DNA from: JBBQSU01 sp038234815
GTDB lineage: Bacteria > Planctomycetota > Phycisphaerae > Tepidisphaerales > Tepidisphaeraceae
Direction of reading: 5' to 3'
NCBI GenBank assembly: GCA_038234815.1
Contig: JBBQSU010000146.1
Coordinates: forward strand, 1-8,535
DNA length: 8,535 nucleotides
Shown here: in pieces, positions 5,335 through 8,535 of the stretch
Position numbering within the stretch: the stretch's first letter is position 1
Layout of the letters: each line of letters starts with the position of its first letter
Translations under genes and position numbers: made by a program
The notes under the pieces: generated by a model
Databases searched by the model: none
What the model saw: the letters and a program-made list of their open reading frames with translations, nothing else
What the model was told of the DNA's origin: nothing

Positions 5335-8300
5335 CGGCATCGACCTTTTCATTGGAACCATTGAAAGTCGCGCTGGAAGCCAACAGCGCCGCCTATCGCC
5401 GGGCCGTGCAGACTTCGGCGCCGGGCGAGTGCTGGGATTTCGTAGTCTTGACTGCCGCCAACGAAACGCAGGCTGCGGGGTATCGGCAGGAACTGGCGTT
5501 GCGCCATCGAGTGGTTGGATCGACGGGCGCGTTTTTCCCTGCGATTCAGCGGAGCCTGGTGGTGGCGGATCCGCCTGGACGTCGTGCCGGTTCGGGCGGG
5601 GCCACCTTCGCGGTGCTCAAGGCCCTTTCGCAGCAGTTTGATCTTCAGGGCAGCGACTTTGACCGCCTGCGCATCCTTCTGATCCACAGTGGCGGGGCCA
5701 GTCAGCGGCTGCCCATGTATTCGCCGGTGGGCAAGATTTTTGCCCCGCTTCCGCTGCTTCGTCCCGACGGGCAGATCGCTACGTTGTTCGATCACCTTTA
5801 TCTGACGCTTGCGGGGTTGCCGGATCGGCTTGGGCCGGGAATGCTGGTATTGGCCGGCGATGTTTTTCTCTTGCTGGATCATCGCCACGTTACTCGGCCC
5901 GAACCGGGCGTGTCGGCCATTTCCATGCGCGTGGAACCGGAACTGGGCGAAGGGCATGGCGTGTTTGTGACCAATGCGCAGAGCGCTATCACCCACACGC
6001 TGCAAAAAGTATCCACCGAAACTATGAAGCAACGCGGGGCGATGGACGATTCGGGCAAAGTGCTGATCGACACGGGCTTGCTGTTTTTTGACGCGCCTCG
6101 CACGCGGCAACTGGCCGGGCTGGCCGGTTCGGCATCGCGGCGAGGGATTCAAGACCGCCATGTCCAGCAGATCGATCTTTACGAAGACATGACCGAAGCC
6201 CTTGCTGCAGGAACGGTCGAAACAGCCTTTCTGGCCGATGTTTCGAAGCGGGCGATGCGCCGCGAACTTTGGAAAGCACTTCACAAAATTCCCTTTCGGG
6301 CGATGCAACTTGACGGCCAATTCCTGCATCTTGGCACCACTTTGCAGTTCCGCGACGCCATGGTGGGTCACAATCCTTCCCCCGCGGCCGAACTATTCCA
6401 ACAAAATGTCTTGGCCCATAGTCAATGGACAATTGCCGCTGGCCGGCGGGTGTATCACAGCGTGCTGCTGGCCGATGGGGGCGCAAGCGGGCAACTCGGT
6501 GAATCCAGCGTGGTCGAACACAGCCTGCTGCGCGCCCCGGCGAGCATCGGCAAAGGGTGTGTCGTCAGCCAGGTCGAAGCGCTGACGCAGGAATTGCATC
6601 TGGATGATGATCGCCTGTTGTTCCAGGCCCCGGTTCGCCCGCCGACAAAGGCAACTGCTGGCAAGCCCACCCGGGTGCGCCCGTCGGGTCGCAGGCCCAA
6701 GCCCGTCTCCCCGCTTCTGTATGTCCACGTCTATGCCGGCGTGAAAGATGATTTCAAAGGTCGTTTCGACCAAAAGCAATGCGCTTATCTCAACGCGCCG
6801 ATGGAAAATTGGATGCAATCACACGGCGTTGTGGCCAAAGACCTGTGGCCGGCCGAAAGCCCGGACAAGCGGACGCTTTGGACGGCGCGATTGTTCGTTG
6901 CTACTCCGAAGCGCGACATGGCGCCATCGGCGATTGCTTTCAATGCGTCGCCAAAGCCTAAACGCAGCGAACTTGCCCGCTGGCGGAAAGCTCCCCGTTA
7001 CAGCATGGCGATGATCCTCGAACAGGCCGAAGCCCAGGCGCTGATCGAACACCGAGAAGTGGTGGCAGCCCATTTGCAGGCGAGCGAATTGATCGAAGCC
7101 ATTCGCCGGCGCGAGGACCGGCCGGTTGAGTCCGTCGTGGGCCGATATCAAACCTCATCCGCTTACCGCGCTAGCGAGGATCGCCTGCGACAGTTTGCCC
7201 AAGGGCAAAGCGTCGATGCCAATTCCGCGATCGACCAGGCCCGCGCGTTTTGGACGATCGCGCAACTTCAACAGCGGCCCGATCACCCGGATCACACCGC
7301 CAGGCAACACGTCGATGCCGGCATGTCGGAGGCGTTTGCAAAAATCGCCCAGGCCAGTGAGATCGGGCACCGCGTGCTCCATCGTCCGGCCAGTGGCTCG
7401 GGCCGTCTGCCGCGCGAAATGGAAATTGTGGCGACCGCGCCGGTGCGCCTGGACCTGGCTGGGGGCTGGACCGATACGCCACCATATTGCTTTGAGCGGG
7501 GCGGGCATGTGGTCAACGTGGCGATCGATTTAGACGGTCGCCCGCCGGTGCGGTCTATCGTCGGCACGCTTAGCCAGCCGCGATTGATCCTGGAAAGCCA
7601 CGACTTAGGCGCGACAATCGAAGTGACAGAAATCGATCTGCCCGATGCGCCGGTGAACGTCCGCGATCCGTTCGCTCTGCATAAGGTGGCGCTTCAACTC
7701 ACCGGCTTGCTGCCGACGCAGCACCGCGACGTGCGAAAGCACCTTAAATCGCTGGGCGCGGGCCTGCGCATCGTCACCGAGTGCCGTGTGCCAAAAGGCT
7801 CCGGCCTGGGCACCAGCAGCATCCTGGCCGCGACGCTGCTGGCCGGTCTGCATCGACTTCGCGGAGTAGAACCGACCGTCACCGATCTCATCGACCAGGT
7901 TTTGACGCTCGAGCAGAGGCTCAGCACCGGCGGGGGATGGCAGGACCAAGTGGGCGGAATTGTCGGCGGAGTGAAATCGACCATCACCGGTCCCGGCGTG
8001 CCGCAGCGGCCTGTTGTCGAAACGCTCGCGCTCTCCGATGCACAGTTTCAGTCGCTCCAGGAGCGGCTGGTCGTTTATTATTCCGGCCAGCAGCGGCTGG
8101 CCCGCGATATTTTGCGCCGCGTGATGGGTCGCTGGCTGGCCCGCGAGCCGGCGATCGTGATGTTGCAGGAAGAACTTAAGCAAGGTGCCGCCGGCCTGCG
8201 CACTCAACTGCTCCGTGGCAACTGGGCCGAGTCCGCGCGCCATATCGCCCGCTATTGGCAGATCAAAAAAGAACTGTTCCCCGGCAGCACCACGCCGACG

Positions 8301-8528
8301 ATCGACGTTCTGCTATTGGAGATGCGCGACGATTATCTGGCCGCGGGCCTGGCCGGTGCCGGCGGCGGGGGGTTCGCTTATTTTGTCTGCGCCGACGCCG
8401 CCCAGGCGTCCCGGCTGCGCTCCCGGCTGGCCGAGCGGTCAAATCGGCCCGGGTCGCTGGGGAGCGTCTATCCAACGCAGATCAACCGCGCGGGGTTGCA
8501 ACTTACGGTTGGCAAGCCGCAGCGCTGA
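5331..8528 (+). CDS. fkp: Bifunctional L-fucokinase / L-fucose-1-phosphate guanylyltransferase
   Basis: This cytoplasmic salvage enzyme phosphorylates L-fucose with ATP and then joins fucose-1-phosphate to GTP, giving GDP-L-fucose. The 1065 residues are close to plant FKGP and somewhat longer than Bacteroides Fkp (949). The N-terminal pyrophosphorylase part has GSGGAT (87-92), IHSGGASQRLP (118-128), PVGKIFAPLP (132-141) and LAGDV (174-178). Residues about 355-420 look like a hexapeptide beta-helix. The linker includes the family-like segment DLWPAESPDKRTLWTARLF (504-522). The C-terminal GHMP kinase has APVRLDLAGGWTDTPP (703-718), the phosphate loop PKGSGLGTSS (821-830), GGGWQDQVGG (867-876) and LAGAGGGGF (1007-1015). 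All key motifs look intact, so both activities are expected. ATG 5331 overlaps the upstream stop as ATGA, with AGAGGA at 5314-5319 as a distant ribosome-binding site; a TTG two codons earlier (5325) is a less likely start. A heptose kinase is the nearest alternative for the GHMP half, but the two-domain layout favours Fkp. Confidence 0.93.
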   Translation: MTASTFSLEPLKVALEANSAAYRRAVQTSAPGECWDFVVLTAANETQAAGYRQELALRHRVVGSTGAFFPAIQRSLVVADPPGRRAGSGGATFAVLKALSQQFDLQGSDFDRLRILLIHSGGASQRLPMYSPVGKIFAPLPLLRPDGQIATLFDHLYLTLAGLPDRLGPGMLVLAGDVFLLLDHRHVTRPEPGVSAISMRVEPELGEGHGVFVTNAQSAITHTLQKVSTETMKQRGAMDDSGKVLIDTGLLFFDAPRTRQLAGLAGSASRRGIQDRHVQQIDLYEDMTEALAAGTVETAFLADVSKRAMRRELWKALHKIPFRAMQLDGQFLHLGTTLQFRDAMVGHNPSPAAELFQQNVLAHSQWTIAAGRRVYHSVLLADGGASGQLGESSVVEHSLLRAPASIGKGCVVSQVEALTQELHLDDDRLLFQAPVRPPTKATAGKPTRVRPSGRRPKPVSPLLYVHVYAGVKDDFKGRFDQKQCAYLNAPMENWMQSHGVVAKDLWPAESPDKRTLWTARLFVATPKRDMAPSAIAFNASPKPKRSELARWRKAPRYSMAMILEQAEAQALIEHREVVAAHLQASELIEAIRRREDRPVESVVGRYQTSSAYRASEDRLRQFAQGQSVDANSAIDQARAFWTIAQLQQRPDHPDHTARQHVDAGMSEAFAKIAQASEIGHRVLHRPASGSGRLPREMEIVATAPVRLDLAGGWTDTPPYCFERGGHVVNVAIDLDGRPPVRSIVGTLSQPRLILESHDLGATIEVTEIDLPDAPVNVRDPFALHKVALQLTGLLPTQHRDVRKHLKSLGAGLRIVTECRVPKGSGLGTSSILAATLLAGLHRLRGVEPTVTDLIDQVLTLEQRLSTGGGWQDQVGGIVGGVKSTITGPGVPQRPVVETLALSDAQFQSLQERLVVYYSGQQRLARDILRRVMGRWLAREPAIVMLQEELKQGAAGLRTQLLRGNWAESARHIARYWQIKKELFPGSTTPTIDVLLLEMRDDYLAAGLAGAGGGGFAYFVCADAAQASRLRSRLAERSNRPGSLGSVYPTQINRAGLQLTVGKPQR

Positions 8529-8535
8529 TGCCAAC
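8528..8535 (+). CDS. Possible start of a further operon gene, cut by the window edge
   Basis: The fkp stop codon overlaps an ATG (TGATG, 8526-8530), a common junction for translationally coupled genes. Only two full codons (Met-Pro) are visible, so the product is unknown and the start itself is a guess from the overlap pattern. Confidence 0.25.

Noticed and set aside
5349..6371. 340-codon reverse open frame opposite fkp
   Set aside because: Mirrors a well-supported coding region, shows no motif and has no separate start signals.

Overview
The window reads as chromosomal DNA of a moderately GC-rich bacterium, most probably a member of the Planctomycetota. The main reason is the signal peptidase: it carries paired CPxCG zinc-ribbon motifs directly after the catalytic-serine box and a very long beta-rich insert before the GDN box, a layout I associate with planctomycete type I signal peptidases. 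Weak or missing Shine-Dalgarno sequences at several starts fit the same group. This placement is inference; no rRNA or marker gene is present.

Layout. Positions 1-856 hold no gene I can name, but they are rich in structure: a 15-bp palindrome (44-75) with a REP-like flank, a perfect 14-bp inverted repeat (157-190), a strong Shine-Dalgarno sequence before a GTG (204-220), an array of about nine 11-nt units built on GACC (414-511), a GC-rich hairpin followed by four Ts (465-511) and a further imperfect hairpin (659-696). One reading frame stays open from GTG 218 into the signal peptidase gene, so that protein might have a long N-terminal extension. The family-like start is ATG 857.

Positions 857-8528 carry four genes on the + strand, closely spaced and probably one operon: type I signal peptidase (857-2569), an MFS exporter of the EntS/MFS_3 type (2600-3958, 30 nt later), a WcaI-like GT4 glycosyltransferase (4066-5334) and a bifunctional L-fucokinase/GDP-L-fucose pyrophosphorylase of the Fkp family (5331-8528, ATGA overlap with the glycosyltransferase). 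A TGATG junction at 8526-8530 suggests one more gene beyond the window.

How they may work together. Fkp makes GDP-L-fucose from free L-fucose, ATP and GTP. The translationally coupled glycosyltransferase is a natural candidate to place fucose, or a related sugar, on a surface glycan precursor. The MFS protein and signal peptidase have envelope roles, but no sequence signal ties them to the fucose pathway beyond adjacency. No CRISPR array, tRNA, rRNA or complete mobile element was seen. The least explained part is the 5' leader region, especially the 11-nt periodic array.
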